Shown here one piece after another: positions 45,123 to 57,169 of a DNA stretch of 64,000 nucleotides. The stretch comes from Areca catechu (Eukaryota; Streptophyta; Magnoliopsida; Arecales; Arecaceae). Each line of letters opens with the position of its first letter. Positions within the stretch are counted from its first letter, which is position 1. The notes below the pieces were generated by a model. That model saw only the letters and a program-made list of their open reading frames with translations. It did not search any database and was not told the DNA's origin. The DNA is taken from the NCBI GenBank assembly GCA_021397845.1, contig JAHSVC010000034.1, forward strand, positions 124,001 through 188,000, read 5' to 3'. Position numbers and translations under genes: made by a program.

Positions 45123-45127
45123 TGCCT
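45123..45127 (+). repeat. Target-site duplication of E, left
   Basis: TGCCT, repeated at 58685-58689. The uninterrupted F copy reads CATGCCTCCTCCGTGCC at about 60704. Confidence 0.92.
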
Positions 45128-45372
45128 TGATGGGGGAGTAACTAAATGCAAGATGAAATGAAGCAGGTGATTTGTTCCTTTGTGACTTTTAGATTTTTTT
45201 TTATAAGTTATGGATTCCTGAAGACAAACCAAGAGTAGATCTAGGGATTCAATAATAATAACTACTAGCATGTGAATTAGCCCCTAAACAAGGATAAAAA
45301 GAGGACCCCGGGATTGAGAAACCCCGTAGGACTTAGCTCTCAGATCAATACCTACTTAAGAGTCAAGGTGGC

Positions 45373-45377
45373 AAACC
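45373..45377 (+). repeat. Target-site duplication of D, left
   Basis: AAACC, repeated at 52435-52439. The intact E LTR reads GGCAAACCTCAAAGATC at about 57412. Confidence 0.92.
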
Positions 45378-47154
45378 TGATGCAGAACGAAAGCTCTGAT
45401 ACCAAAAATGATGCAGAACGAAAATGAGGAATGCGGAAGCAAATTAAAATTAATATTTTTTTTTTATATATATTTTCAGAAGTCGGCTTTGACTCAAAGG
45501 AAAGATAAACTAATGTTGAAAGAAACTAAGAAATGACAGAAAGCACAATTAAAAGGAGTGGATTATCAGAGTAACTCAGAAGTAGGATCACTGGAGATTG
45601 AGAAACCCCAAGATCTAGGGTTTGCTCTGAGTTTCAACGAAACAGACAAAATGAGAAGGGAAGGTTCTTGTTACCTAGCAGTGATATCTCTCCATTTGAT
45701 GAAAAAAGACTCTCTCGAGTAGATTATTGGATCCCGGGAGTCAAAGTATCTTCGCAATGGATCCTCCGATAATGGTCCTTAGCAAAGTTGGCCTCTTCTT
45801 GAACCCTGGATCCTGGAGAGAAGAAGAACAAGGATAGGAACAAGAGACTCAGGGAAGAGAGTTACCAGAGTAGAAGAAAGGATGGGATTTGAAGGTCTTT
45901 AGCTGATCTGGAACTCCTAGGCTGCGGATTTGGGACTTCTTCTCCTAGATCTGCTGGATGGACTCTGAAGCAGTGGTAGCTGACTTGAAGATGGCTGGAC
46001 TGGGGTCCTGGTAGTCGGCCACCCTTTGGAAGAAGAACCTTGGAGATGGTGTAAAGGATAGGGTTTGGTGGTGGTGGAGTAGAGATGGGTGGACTAAGCT
46101 AGGGTTTTGGGGTTGGAGATCTCACACCTCCTCAAGGTTTCTAGGGAACCCGGATTTACTCCCTCACGGAGCTCAACACTCAAATACAAGTGCGGAAGAG
46201 AGAAACACAAAGTTGCTCACAAAGAAATTGATTTCATTCATCATTAAATTCAAGAGTTACATAGAGTTGAATATATAGACATAACAAAGAAATAAAATTT
46301 TATACATTTCCCATGTAGGACTAATAGGACTAACCCACACTTTAGGCATCAAATTCTCTTCCCAAGACTCCTTCCATGAGTGGGCAGCCCAAAAACTCCA
46401 AGAAAACTTGAAAATCAGCTCTAAATGGCAGGTTATGGTGGTGTCTCCTAGTATCTCTCCATGAATCAAGGATTTTTCCTTCATGGTTTGGCTCATTTGG
46501 ACACCTCCTAGTCTTGCTCCACAAGTTTAGGATTCTTCCTTTCATGGCTTTGGCACTTTTGAAAACTTTTGGGAACCTCCTTGAATTCCTCCCCAAGACA
46601 TGCTCTCTTCCCTTTTATAACTTGGATTTTTATGGAACATTGTGGGGCACCTCCTTGATCCTCTCTTCAAGATAAATTCTTGCCATCCTGGCTTGGGTTT
46701 ATCTGGAAAGAAATTGGCTCCTTCTTGGATTGAGGTATCTTGATGGATTTCTCTCCCAAGTGGTGCAAGAAAAAAAAGGAACTTACTTCTTGTGGTGTAG
46801 GGACCAAAGACACTAGATGGAGATGTGGCACATCCTGGACTCTGGCGTGTGGCTAAGAGTGTGGCGCCCACTTGCTTGGGCCTGGGATAAAAAAATGTAG
46901 CACCCTGGACCTTGACTTGACTGAAAAAAAAGTGGCACCAACCTGGAGAAGACCTAGACCACTACTAGGACTTGTACTGAGTCAACATGACTCAACAAAA
47001 TTTAAATTACAGGAAAATACAGACTCAAGACTAAAATTGAGTTGACCAAGTCAACCCTTATTACAAAACCAGAAAACCCCAATTCTTCGGGCAAGGTCAA
47101 TCAGAGATCCAGATGGAGCCCTGAAGTCTTCTTCTGAGTCTGGTGCCCGCACCA
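45378..47154 (-). repeat. 3' LTR of element D
   Basis: The left edge has one extra unit: TGATGCAGAA at 45378, primer-site complement GCTCTGATACCA at 45393-45404, then TGATGCAGAA again at 45409. TATA-like ATATATA at 46271-46277. The right edge GCACCA is at 47154. Confidence 0.93.
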
Positions 47155-47700
47155 ATTCTCTCGGGGTGGGAGGAACTCGACCTTGTCGAGTATGGATCAA
47201 GCTGGCTCTGGTATCTCACCAAGAGTCTGGGTCCAATTCTTGTAATTCTTCTCGGGAGATCCAAGAGTCATCAGAATCTGTCCTTCCTTCTCAGCGGACC
47301 AGGTATCTTTGGTATCCTCGATTATGAGTAGAGATATCCTAATCATCCAGGATCTTTTTAATCTGCTCTTTCCTCATAGGCCAGTTTGTTGGTGGACACA
47401 CATGGTCGGGATCACTCTCAATAACAGGATTAGGTTTCAAAGGCTTACTAGGAATCACAGCTGGCTCCCTATACTCTACTAAGTCTGTAATGTTGAAAGT
47501 AGAGCTATTGCCTAGTTCTGGAGGCAACTCGAGCATATAGGCATTGGATCCTACTCTCTTCACTACTCTAAATGGTCCAGCTCCTTTAGCATGTAACTTT
47601 CTAATGGTTCCAGGAAAAAATCGCTCAAGTCTTAACCTAATCACATAGTCTCTCTCAACAAAAGTTGACTGAGTCTTTTGAGAATCAGCCAACTTCTTAT
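47155..47700 (-). pseudogene. Integrase C-terminus and chromodomain of D
   Basis: Frame 47339-47692 reads RLERFFPGTIRKLHAKGAGP, FNITDLVEYREPAVIPSKPL and KEQIKKILDD, then a stop at about 47336. The chromodomain proper (GYQRYL-like, then SDDSWISREEL) continues to 47155 with a frame break near 47215. Its last codons pass into the LTR, as in A. Confidence 0.87.
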
Positions 47701-48260
47701 AAGTTTCATACTTAATATTATTTTGGCATGAATTTCCATTATTGCAGTCCTTTACATGCTATGCAAGTACATCAAGAGATTGGTGTGTGGGCTAATAGTG
47801 AAATCAGATCAAGGGTGTGTGAGGCTTGTATCCATGAACAATTTCAAAGGGACTCTAGCCTATAGACCTATGATCGAAACATTGAATGCAATCTCAGCCC
47901 TGGACAAAATACAAATCCCAATTCCTGGTGCTCTCAATCAAACCAAAATCTGAGCCAAAGCTAGTAAAGTGTCAAGAAAAACTAAACTAGACTGACGACG
48001 CATCCTAAAGAATGGACTTTTTCCAAAGAAACCCTAGGTCTAAACCTAACAAACTAAGGCTCTCTAGGTTTGACTTGGGTCGGAGGAGGCATGCAGAGCA
48101 TGAAAACTTATCATGGGTGCTAGTAGGTGCCATAAGGTCTTCCAAAAGTAGGTGGCAACCTAATAGGTTTGACACGTGGTTCATTCTAAAGACTTCGACA
48201 AAGTATACTTGGATGGTGTAAGAAGCATTGAAAGTCCTAGAGAAAGGGAGGAAATATGAG
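47701..48260 (-). pseudogene. Integrase remnant of D
   Basis: Matches B 28990-29460 on the opposite strand, including the altered stretch with AACCTAGAGAG/CTCTCTAGGTT and the FWKTLWHLL-like block (about 48130-48165). Heavily decayed. Confidence 0.78.
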
Positions 48261-48955
48261 GTGGAGTCTTGAATTACTGCTGACTAAAGGTGGTGACCTG
48301 AAGGTTTGAATGGTGATCTATGAGTGTCAACTGGTCATCCTTACGAAAGGAAAAGTTTGCTACTCCAGGAATGGATCAAGAGATGGTTCGGGAAGTAGCC
48401 TAGGACATGTGATTGCAACAGTTAAGGTTTGTTCTCTAAGCAAATAATGATCCACTTTCTCAAGAAATGGATTAGAGAATGATTCATGGAAGGGCCTATG
48501 AATGACGACCTCAAGACTTGAACTTTGACCTATGGGTGCGGAAAGGTATACTCTATAGAAGGGTAGGTCAGTCATGCGAAGGAAGGGGTCTGGGGCCATA
48601 AGGAGGACTTCTACAGGACGGGTGAATCAATCCGCTCAAGATAAGGATATTCAACTGAGATTACGGGAGAGACCTTAGTGGCTGGGCATGGGACAAGGTC
48701 CAATTGTAAGAGGCTTGATTCAGTCATCCTAAGGAGAGGATCTACCATAGGGTGGGCAAACTTAAACAGTTCAGCGCAAAGATTTTCAATTGGTACTTGG
48801 GGAAGACTATCATTAGAGGATATGAACTGATAGCTCGGGCTAACACTATGAGTTCTTCCTAGGGGTATTTGACTAAAGGAACCTGGTTCTCACAAATCTC
48901 TTGAATTTTGAACTAGGTCCTACCACTTGGTTGCTCTCCAGGTCTCCTCATGTAA
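48261..48955 (-). other. Unassigned internal DNA of D at the RT deletion
   Basis: No RT, RNase H or other domain visible in any frame. Confidence 0.5.
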
Positions 48956-49270
48956 GGAACCAATAGTATCGAGTGTCACATTCTTCAAGTTCTTCCCCCT
49001 CATATTCATCAACTAGACTCAAGCCAGCATCATATACTTCCTCGATGCCATCTTCAATGGGTTTCGGGTCAGCGGTAATCGGGTCAAATGATTCTGGGCT
49101 TGTCATACCTAACCTTTCTTTCTCATTGGTAGGCTTGGGTTCTCCTCATTAATGTCATCCTTAGGATTCTTACCACTTAGCTGTGCACAAGCCAGTCCTA
49201 TGCATGGGCACTGACTAGATTATGGCCTCTTCTCCACAAAAACAACATTCTTGCGATATAGGAACCTGGG
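48956..49270 (-). pseudogene. gag-protease junction remnant of D
   Basis: The acidic linker matching A's EEYEGEEEP region is at 48980-49040. A decayed zinc knuckle (CCFCGEEA-like) is at about 49190-49250. Protease itself is not readable. Confidence 0.6.
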
Positions 49271-49399
49271 TCACACTGGGTTTCAAGCTAGTAGAGATCT
49301 TACTTGGGCATGGGTGTGGATCTAAATGGTTGATCTAGAAGACTTGGGTTGTTGAGTGGACTGGTCTAGAATATTGTAAGGATCTCTCATAGACACGAT

Positions 49400-49720
49400 C
49401 CACACTATAGATATCATGGTTAGGTTCCTAGGGTTATGCTCGGGATCACGGTATAAGGTCCTCCTAGGCTCCTGGTGTGGGTGAGGTTGAGTCACATTAA
49501 AATCTGGGTCAGGAGTCCAATTCTGATGTCTAGGTTCCCCAAGTACTTGGACTCGATCTCTAAGCTGGGTAAGATCCTCATGGACTGTTCCCTAAATGGG
49601 CAACAGTAGCAGTCATATCCTGACTCAATTGTTCATACTTTTGGTAAGAGTTCTAACCATGGCCTCTAAATCAGGTTGGGTTTGACCAGGTTGGGAGGGT
49701 ACTCTGTTCCGGGTGGACAT
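49400..49720 (-). pseudogene. gag N-terminus of D
   Basis: Starts at Met 49720 with MSTRN and QPGQTQPDLEAM, as in A. It continues to the linker with the HQEPRRTLYRDPE-like piece, then leaves homology; the gag core is deleted. Confidence 0.8.
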
Positions 49721-50615
49721 GATGATGCAAGCAAGCACACAGAATGTGACAAGACTAAAGCGACTACTGGCTCACTAGACCAAGAGTCCAAACTAGATGC
49801 CCAATCAGAGTGGCAAGCTAGCCTGTAGTAACTCGGGACTCAGCTAGGCAGGTGTAAGGGGAGTGTTAGGTCCCTAATTACCAATCCTAGACACCAATCA
49901 GTGATTGGCCAGGTAGGCGGACCAGCACACAAGCCCTTCGGGACGTAGTCCCTGAATCACCATTCTAGACACTGAGTACAAAGCACACACAGAGTAACCA
50001 GACAAACTGACTAAACCCTAGGCTGGACCTGACCAGTGGTGTTCCTAGCCCACTAGGGCAAATTAAGTCTATAAATTTTAAAATTAGGCTTAGGATCGAA
50101 TGAATGGGTGGTGGTTTGGGCTAAGGAGAGGTTATCAACTCCTCCCCTTATCTAGAGCTCAATTGCCCTTAAGATGAATTAGGAGAGATGATCACTCAAA
50201 AAAAAAAAAAAAAATTGAATTGCAGAAACACAGAAATAGAATTCTATAATTTAACTCTCAGAAATTTCACAGAAACCAATAAATTATAGCAAAATTATGT
50301 AAAATAGTTTCAATCATACTGGTTCCAGCAAAATAAAAATCACACAATTGGAGTTACTTGCAATGAGAAACAATTCCTGCAACAGAATAGTTACATACTG
50401 AAAATAGAATGCTTCCCCCGTTTACAATTCCTGCTATGAAGTTGTAACCCAGTGGATCCCCTACATGCCCTAGGAACACCCCATGGAATGGGAAGAGGAG
50501 GCTTGCACCTCACTTCGTTCTTAGGACTGGACGTCCTGGGGAGTCTACTTCGAGCAGACAAAGTAAAAAAGAGAGACACTCAAAACATGCAAGCAAGTCA
50601 GAAACCCTATATAGG
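49721..50615 (-). other. Leader of element D
   Basis: Good match to A 5790-6689, including CACCCCATGGAATGGGA near 50480 and GGACGTCC near 50530. Contains an A-run of 18 at about 50198-50215. No gene. Confidence 0.8.
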
Positions 50616-50627
50616 GCTCTGATACCA
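50616..50627 (-). promoter_or_regulatory. Primer-binding site of D, innermost copy
   Basis: Minus strand TGGTATCAGAGC. Two further copies (50647-50658, one mismatch; 50677-50688) lie inside the adjoining LTR end. Confidence 0.92.
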
Positions 50628-50631
50628 AAAA

Positions 50632-52434
50632 TGATGCAAAACGAAAGCTCTGATATCAAAATGATGCAGAACGAAAGCTCTGATACCAAAAATGATGCAG
50701 AACAAAAATGTGGAATGCGGAAGCAAATTAAAATTAATATATTTTTTTTTTATATATATTTTTTCAGAAGTCAGCTTTGACTCAAAGGAAAGATAAACTA
50801 ATGTAGAAAGAAAACTAAGAAATGATAGAAAGCACAATTAAAAAAAGTGGATTATCAGAGTAACTTAGAAGTATGATCGCTGGGGATTGAGAAACCCCAG
50901 ATCTAGGGTTTGCTCTGAGTTTCAACGAAACAGACAAAGTGAGAAGGGAAAGGTTCTTGTTACCTAGCAGTGATTTCTCTCCATTGGTGAAAAAAGACTC
51001 TCAAGCAGATTATTGGATCCCGGGAGTCAAGGTATCTTCACAATGGATCCTCCGATAATGGTCCTTGGCAAAGTTGGCCTCTTCTTGAACCCTTGATCCT
51101 GGAGAGAAGAAGAACAAGGATAGGAACAAGAGACTCAGGGAAGAGAGTTACAAGAGTAGAAGAAAGGATGGGATATGAAGGTATTCAGCTGATCTGGAAT
51201 CCTAGGCTGTGGATTTGGGCCTTCTTCTCTTGGATCTGCTGGATGGACTCTGAAGCAGTGGTAGCTGACTTGAAGATGGCTGGACTGGGGTCCTAGTGGT
51301 CGGCCACCCTTGGAAGAAGAGCCTTGGAGATGGTGTAGAGGATAGGGTTTGGTGGTGGTGGAGTAGAGATGGGTGGACTAAGCTAGGATTTGGGGTTGGA
51401 GATCTCACACCTCCTCAAGGTTCCTAGGGAACCCGGATTTATTCCCTTACGGAGCTCAATACTCGAATACAAGTGCGGAAAAGAGAAACACAAAGTTGCT
51501 CAGAAAGAAATTGATTTCATTCATCATTAAATTCAAGAGTTACATAGAGTTGAATATATAGACATAACAAAGAAATAAAATTTTATACATTTCCCATGGG
51601 GGACTAATAGGACTAACCCACACTTTAGGCAACAAATTCTCTTCCAAGACTCCTTCCATGAGTGGGCAGCCCAAAAACTCCAAGAAAACTTGAAAATCAG
51701 CTCCAAATGGCAGGTTATGGGGGTGTCCTAGTATCTCTCCATGAATCAAGGATTTTTCCTTGATGGTTTGGCTCATTTGGACACCTCCTAGTCTTGCTCC
51801 ACAAGTTTAGGCTTCTTCCTTTCATGGCTTTGGCACTTTTGGAAACTTTTAGGAACCTCCTTGAATTCCACCCCAAGACATGCTCTCTTCCCTTTATAAC
51901 TTGGATTTTTATGGAACATTGTGGGGCACCTCCTTGATCCTCTCTTAAAGAAAAATTCTTGCCATCCTGGCTTGGGTTTATTTGGAAAGAAATTGGCTCC
52001 TCCTTGGATTGAGGTATCTTGATGGATTTCTCTCCAAAGTGGTGCAAGAAAAAAAAAGGAACTTACTTCTTGTGGTGTAGGGACCAAAGACACTGGATGG
52101 AGATGTGGCACCTCCTGGACTCTAGCATGTGGCTTGGAGTGTGGCGCCCACTTGCTTGGGCCTGGGAGAAAAAATTGTGGCACCCTGGACCTTGACTTGA
52201 CTGAAAAAAAAGTGGCACCAACCTGGAGAAGACCTAGACCACTACTAGGACTTGTTACTGAGTCAACATGACTCAACAAAATTTAAATTGCAGGGAAATA
52301 CAGACTCAAGACTAAAATTGAGTTGACCAAGTCAACCCTTATTACAAAACCAGAAAATCCTAATTCTTCGGGCAAGGTCAATCAGAGATCCAGATGGAAC
52401 CCTGAAGTCTTCTTTGAGTCTGGTGCCCGCAACA
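50632..52434 (-). repeat. 5' LTR of element D, with tandem primer-site units
   Basis: The left edge has three LTR-end copies (50632, 50662, 50693) separated by primer-site complements, period 30-31 bases. TATA-like ATATATA at 51554-51560. The right edge is GCAACA at 52434; the same GCAACA variant is at the start of B's left LTR. Confidence 0.93.
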
Positions 52435-52439
52435 AAACC
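52435..52439 (+). repeat. Target-site duplication of D, right
   Basis: AAACC, partner of 45373-45377. Confidence 0.92.
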
Positions 52440-53722
52440 TTAAAGATCTGAAGCGCCCGATGCCGAGATCACTCACTCTGGCGGATGCGACCTGGATGAT
52501 CGAGCCTTCAACCCGTGGATGCGCCGGCTTGCTGTCCGAAGGTCTCGATGGAAAGGCAACCGACTTCGTAATCGTGTCACCTGGAGGACCTGGGGCATTC
52601 AAGATGAGTTAGGATTCGATCAAAGAGAAAGCAAAAAGATGAAGGGATGGAAGTTGATATGGGGATGGTGGAGTTCTTCTTGCTAGGCACCTGGTGGATG
52701 ATCCCAATGGACCCGAACTCAAAGTTGGAGATGGAGTTGCGGAAGAGACGGTAACTTGAGGCCTCACACCTCTCGATGCCCAAAGGCGAAGGCGCTCCCT
52801 CACGAAGATCGACGTTCCTGGTGAACGAAGGCAACTAAAGAGAATTGGCTCTCAAAAAGACTTAGATTTTCAATCATCATCAATTAGCTTTACAAGGAGG
52901 GGTAAGGTCCTTTTATAGGCACCTTAGGCTCTCATTTAAATTTCAAATGAAAATTACAAATCTTTTTGATAGGGTGCCCAAAAATTCAAAAATTATTCCT
53001 TCTTGGCCGACCATGAATGTGGCTTGATGTGAGGCTTGGATCAAGGCTTGATGTGAGGCTTGGATCAAGGCTTGTGTCCTTCTCCTTTCCTTGGTTGTGC
53101 TTCCACCTTTGGTACAAGGCATGATATGGGGAGTGAGAAGTGGAGGCGCCATGGATCTTGCTATTCCTTCCAAAGTTGTTCAAGTAGTTTGGGAAGAAAG
53201 CTTGATAGGAGGCTTGAAGCAAGGGATTTGAATTCTCCCAAACTTTAACTCCCTTTGACCTTCCTTGGCCCGGCCACCCATGTTTGGAAAATAGCTTGAT
53301 AGTGGGGAGGGAAAAAAGGAGTGTATCAAGTGATGTGTCCCCCCCTTTTTGCATCCAAAAATCTGAATTGTGGTGCCACCCACATGGCATGGTGAAGTGG
53401 CACCATGTAGGATGAAGAGGTGGTCCCCTGAGCTGAGTTGGGCTTCCTTCATGCTTGGCTCAAAAAGTGACTATCCTTCAAGACCAATCTTGCTTCAAAT
53501 AGACTCGGACTAGACTCTTTACACGACGGACTCACAGTACAGACTCGACTTGACCAACTTGGTCAAAATACAGGACTAGACATAGACACTTGACTCAATT
53601 CAAAGCTAAAGAAATTACAACAGTTTAGGCTTGAAGCCTTATTACAAGACCCAAATGTTGGAACCCTAATTGGCATCCACAGAGGTTTGAGGAGCCTCTG
53701 TCAGATTCTGGTGCCCACACCA

Positions 53723-54280
53723 GTTCTCCAGGTGGGAGGAACTCGACTCTGTTGACTAAGAGCTGATTGGCTAAGGTATTCTTCTAGAAGGTCGGGGTCG
53801 AGGCACTGCAAGTCCTCCCGGGTAATTCATGAGTCATCGGACTCAGGTTGGCCTTGCCATCGGACCAAGAAATGTTGATAACCTTTCCCCTGGGTGGTAA
53901 AAGCTTGGTCATCCAGGACATGCTCCTATCCCTCTCTCCTCTCTTAGTTATAATTGGAGGTGGACACTCAGGTTCGGGTTCACTCTCAAAAGAAAGGTCA
54001 GGCCCAAATGGCTCGCTAGGTATGTTTGCTGGTTCCCTGTACTCGACTAAGTCTGAGATATTGAAAGTCGAGCTAATGCCATAATCCGGGGGTTGCTCAA
54101 GAAATAGGCATTAGGGCCAACTCTCTTTATCACTCTAAAGAGGCTAGCTCCACAAGCATGAAGTTTCTTATGTTCTGGTTGGAAACCGTTCAGGCCTTAA
54201 CCTAATCATTACAAAATCCCTTTGATCAAACTCTTTGGCTCGTTCCGAGAATCAGCCAAATTATTTAAAATTTGTATTTA
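53723..54280 (-). pseudogene. Integrase C-terminus and chromodomain of E
   Basis: Minus-strand pieces HVLDDQAFTTQGKGYQHFLV, RWQGQPESDDS and REDLQCLDPDLLEEYL form a chromodomain related to but distinct from A's. To the right, FNISDLVEYREPANIPSEPF and FQPEHKKLHA-like pieces form the integrase C-terminal region. A stop replaces Trp after DDS (about 53830). Confidence 0.83.
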
Positions 54281-54700
54281 ATGCATAATTCTAACACGAT
54301 GCAAAATGCAGACTTACACTAAGCATTCCTATAGCGCAGAATTTATTGGACTCTCTAAGGCCTAAACCTAACAGATTACTGACTCTCTAGGTTGTGACCT
54401 GGTCTGGTAGCACAAGAAAAATTATCATGGATCCATAGCAAATGCCATAAGGTATACCATAAGTAGATGGCAAAAGGATGGGCTCTAAGGAGTCTTGCAT
54501 TCTGGTAATCTCAACAAAAATTAACCCCATAGCTCAAAAATGTGAGAAGGCTCAGGAAAAGGTAGGAAATAGGAAGGAGACTCAGGGACTGGTTCAAAGT
54601 TAAAGAGACTGACCTTATGTGTGAATGTTGGTCTATGGGTGTGCTTGTCCTAACCTCATGATAGTATAGGAGGATCTATAGGTGCAAGTTCTAGGATAGG
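54281..54700 (-). pseudogene. Integrase remnant of E
   Basis: Shares with B and D the decayed core (CTCTCTAGGTT near 54392, ATGCCATAAGG near 54450). No catalytic triad readable. Confidence 0.6.
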
Positions 54701-55290
54701 CTGGGGCTCCTAGAAGGTGGAAGGTCTTCAGGAAGGTCTTTGAAAAGTTTATCTTGAAACTTCCTCTAACTAATATCTACTTCTTGTTCCTGGACCTTCT
54801 CTATGGGAAATACTCGAGAACCTTAAACTTCCTCTACTATGTTCGATCCTGGCTTAGTTACTTCTTCAAATTTTATAGTAGGTTCAGGATCTTTTTCTAT
54901 GAGTTCCTTAATGATTTCAGCCTTGGGTCCATCTACATCACACTTCCCCTAGACTTGATTCGAGATGTCTTCTTTGGATTCCTCAGTAGGCTCAGGGGTT
55001 TCTTCACTTAGATTCTCAATGGGCTCAATCTTTTCTCCCTAAAATTCTTTAAGGTTCCTCTCTCTGGGTTGGTTCATGAGTCTCTCTAGTAGTAGGGGTT
55101 CTCTCAGTAGTCTCATCAGGTGGAAGTTGATTAGTGTAACTCATCGAGAAATATGTCATCAAATTCTTTTTCTTTCAGGGCTTCAAACTACATCTTTAGG
55201 GGTTCTCTCTGGGTCGACTCATGAATTTCACTAGTGGTGGGGGTTCCCTCAGTATTCCCCTTCTTTAACTCCTTGTCACTAACCAAGTTG
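54701..55290 (-). other. Acidic linker region of E
   Basis: Minus-strand frames are Glu/Ser/Pro-rich, with repeated phrases (around 55070-55120 and 55210-55255 the same ~45 bases recur). No RT domain. Confidence 0.45.
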
Positions 55291-55930
55291 ACTTCAGGTT
55301 TCTTTTCCTTAAGACTACTCGATTCTTTTTTAACCTAGTCCTTAGGCTGAACCGGATTAATAATAATTTCTTCCCATGGTGATTGAAGGTACACGTATTG
55401 GTCCGACCATGAAGGGTGGCATCATGATCGTACAGCCAAGGGCGACCTAAATAATACTACTGATGCCCATAGGAAGGACATCACACCAAATCTTCTCTTC
55501 ATAAGACTGTAACTTGATCAAGACTTGGCACCTAGACTTTAGGGTTGGAAGTTGAATCAACCCAAGAGACCTTATACGGTTGGGGTGAGGAACTGGGGTC
55601 AATCCTAGGGCTTTGACATACTTGAAGAGATGGCATTGACACAGCTCCCATTATCAATTATGATTTGCACACCCTATCCCCTAGTTTGACAAAGATTTGT
55701 AGTATGTTTGTCCTACGCCAATCTTCTTGCACTATGATTTGGGTAAGGATGCACCTAACTACTCCTAGAAGGTCTTCAGATTCAAACTGTCCTTCCTGGT
55801 CCACGATCTCTGGATTGGGTCTCCTAGGTTCAAACTCTTTGGTTTGGGTTAAAACGGGAATCTCCCTGGGTTCAGCCTCTATGGATGGTTCATGGTAAGG
55901 ATAATCCCTAGGGGGAAAAGGTGATCCAGA
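55291..55930 (-). pseudogene. Aspartic protease remnant of E
   Basis: Matches the A protease: VRCILTQIIVQEDWRRTNIL, FVKLGDRVCK, and an active site reading DNG instead of DSG (about 55650), then the LGRPWLYDHDAT-like block near 55430. Frameshifts present. Confidence 0.78.
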
Positions 55931-56066
55931 CTCAGGCTCGATAGATGGTCTAGGACTATTCTCTCTCTAAGGCTCCAATTCTTTCATCAAACTGATCAAG
56001 CTTACTGTTCAACTTAGCCAATTGCTCCATGATGACCTTTAATTGATCTTCTCGTGTGTTTTCCAT
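55931..56066 (-). pseudogene. gag N-terminus of E
   Basis: Starts MENTREDQLKVIMEQLAKL at 56066 and runs through a coiled-coil-like LNSKLDQFDERIGALERE to a stop at about 55955. The rest of gag is missing. Confidence 0.6.
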
Positions 56067-57153
56067 GGGTTCACCTATTTGGGAAAGATGGGGGTGATAT
56101 GGGACTGATCTGGTCAACATGCACCACAATGGAAGATGCTACGGGTTTGCTGGACTAAAGATCAAACCAAATGTTAGGTCAAGAAGACTAACTCGGTAGT
56201 AGTAACTTGGCACTTGGCCAAGTAAGTGTAAGGTTGGTGGAGGTTCCTCTTTGCTTGCCTTAGACACCATTTGAAATTGGCCAGGTAAGCAAACCAACCC
56301 ACCTTCCTTCGGGCTCTTGTCCCTGAACCACTGCCTAGACACCAGTTACTCAAGCGCACACAAACCAGCTGTCTAACTTTGCTTGACACTTGGTTCAACC
56401 CGACTTCGTGGATGTCCTAGCTCACTAGAGCAATTAAGTGTCTATTCAATTTAATTAGAGGGTTGGGTTCGATATGCCGGGTGGTGATTTTGGGCTAGGG
56501 ACAGGTAACGAAATTCTGACCCTATGTCAAATGCTGCCCTTAAGATGATTTATGAGGATGATGGCATGCAAAATGATCTAATGAGATGTCTCTAAATTAT
56601 ATATATATATATATATATTGGTTGTTGTATTTTTGATGGATGAAAGTAGAAATGACAAGAGATGAAGCTAAATGCAAATTAAACTATCTAAGAAATGAAA
56701 ACATAAGAAAATGCACTTGCTGAAATTCTCAGGACAGAATTTCTTCTTAGGTAGTATTCCAGCTTGTAGAAATTTTACAAGCTTCAATAAAATATAAGAA
56801 AATTAACAAAAATATTATCAATTATGTGTGATCTAACAAAATAAAAATAAAAAAATTTGGGAGATTCCTACAAATAGAAATACTAGAAATAACAGACCAT
56901 ATTGGAAAGGGAAAATGCAGAAATTTAAAGATGAGATCTAAGATGCAAATTTTTTTTTTTTTTTTGGTTTTTTTTTTAACACTCATCTTCTTGTGTTCCT
57001 CTTCCAAGGCCTATCATAGTGGAACCCTACACACCTTAGGAGATCCTGTGGAATGGGAGGAGAGGGTCTTGAAACCCTACTTTTCTCCTAAGACCGGACG
57101 TCCTGGTGAAGCACCTTATCCAAGTACTTTAAGAAGTGCTAAGTCCTAACCAT
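56067..57153 (-). other. Leader of element E
   Basis: Parallel in layout to the A and D leaders, with a conserved GACCGGACGTCCTGG at about 57091-57105. A (TA)n run lies at 56599-56619. No gene. Confidence 0.7.
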
Positions 57154-57165
57154 GCTCTGACACCA
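57154..57165 (-). promoter_or_regulatory. Primer-binding site of E
   Basis: Minus strand TGGTGTCAGAGC, one mismatch from the tRNA-Met site. Single copy. Confidence 0.82.
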
Positions 57166-57169
57166 GAAA

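Larger units (their letters stand above)
45378..52434 (-). mobile_element. Element D: RT-less chromovirus derivative
   Basis: Minus strand, 7057 bases, TSD AAACC, LTRs of 1777 and 1803 bases. It is closely related to B, in the opposite orientation. The interior keeps leader, gag N-terminus, zinc/protease-junction scraps, integrase remnants and the chromodomain. RT, RNase H and the gag core are missing. D is the innermost of three nested insertions and thus the youngest of D, E and F. Both LTRs carry extra primer-site units. Confidence 0.94.
45128..53722 (-). repeat. 3' LTR of E, split by element D
   Basis: LTR pieces 45128-45377 and 52440-53722, about 1533 bases, against 1515 for the intact right LTR. 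TATA-like site (minus strand GCCTATAAAAGG) at 52909-52920. Confidence 0.92.

Noticed and set aside
53848..54084. 78-codon plus-strand frame
   Set aside because: Shadow of the minus-strand chromodomain/integrase region of E.
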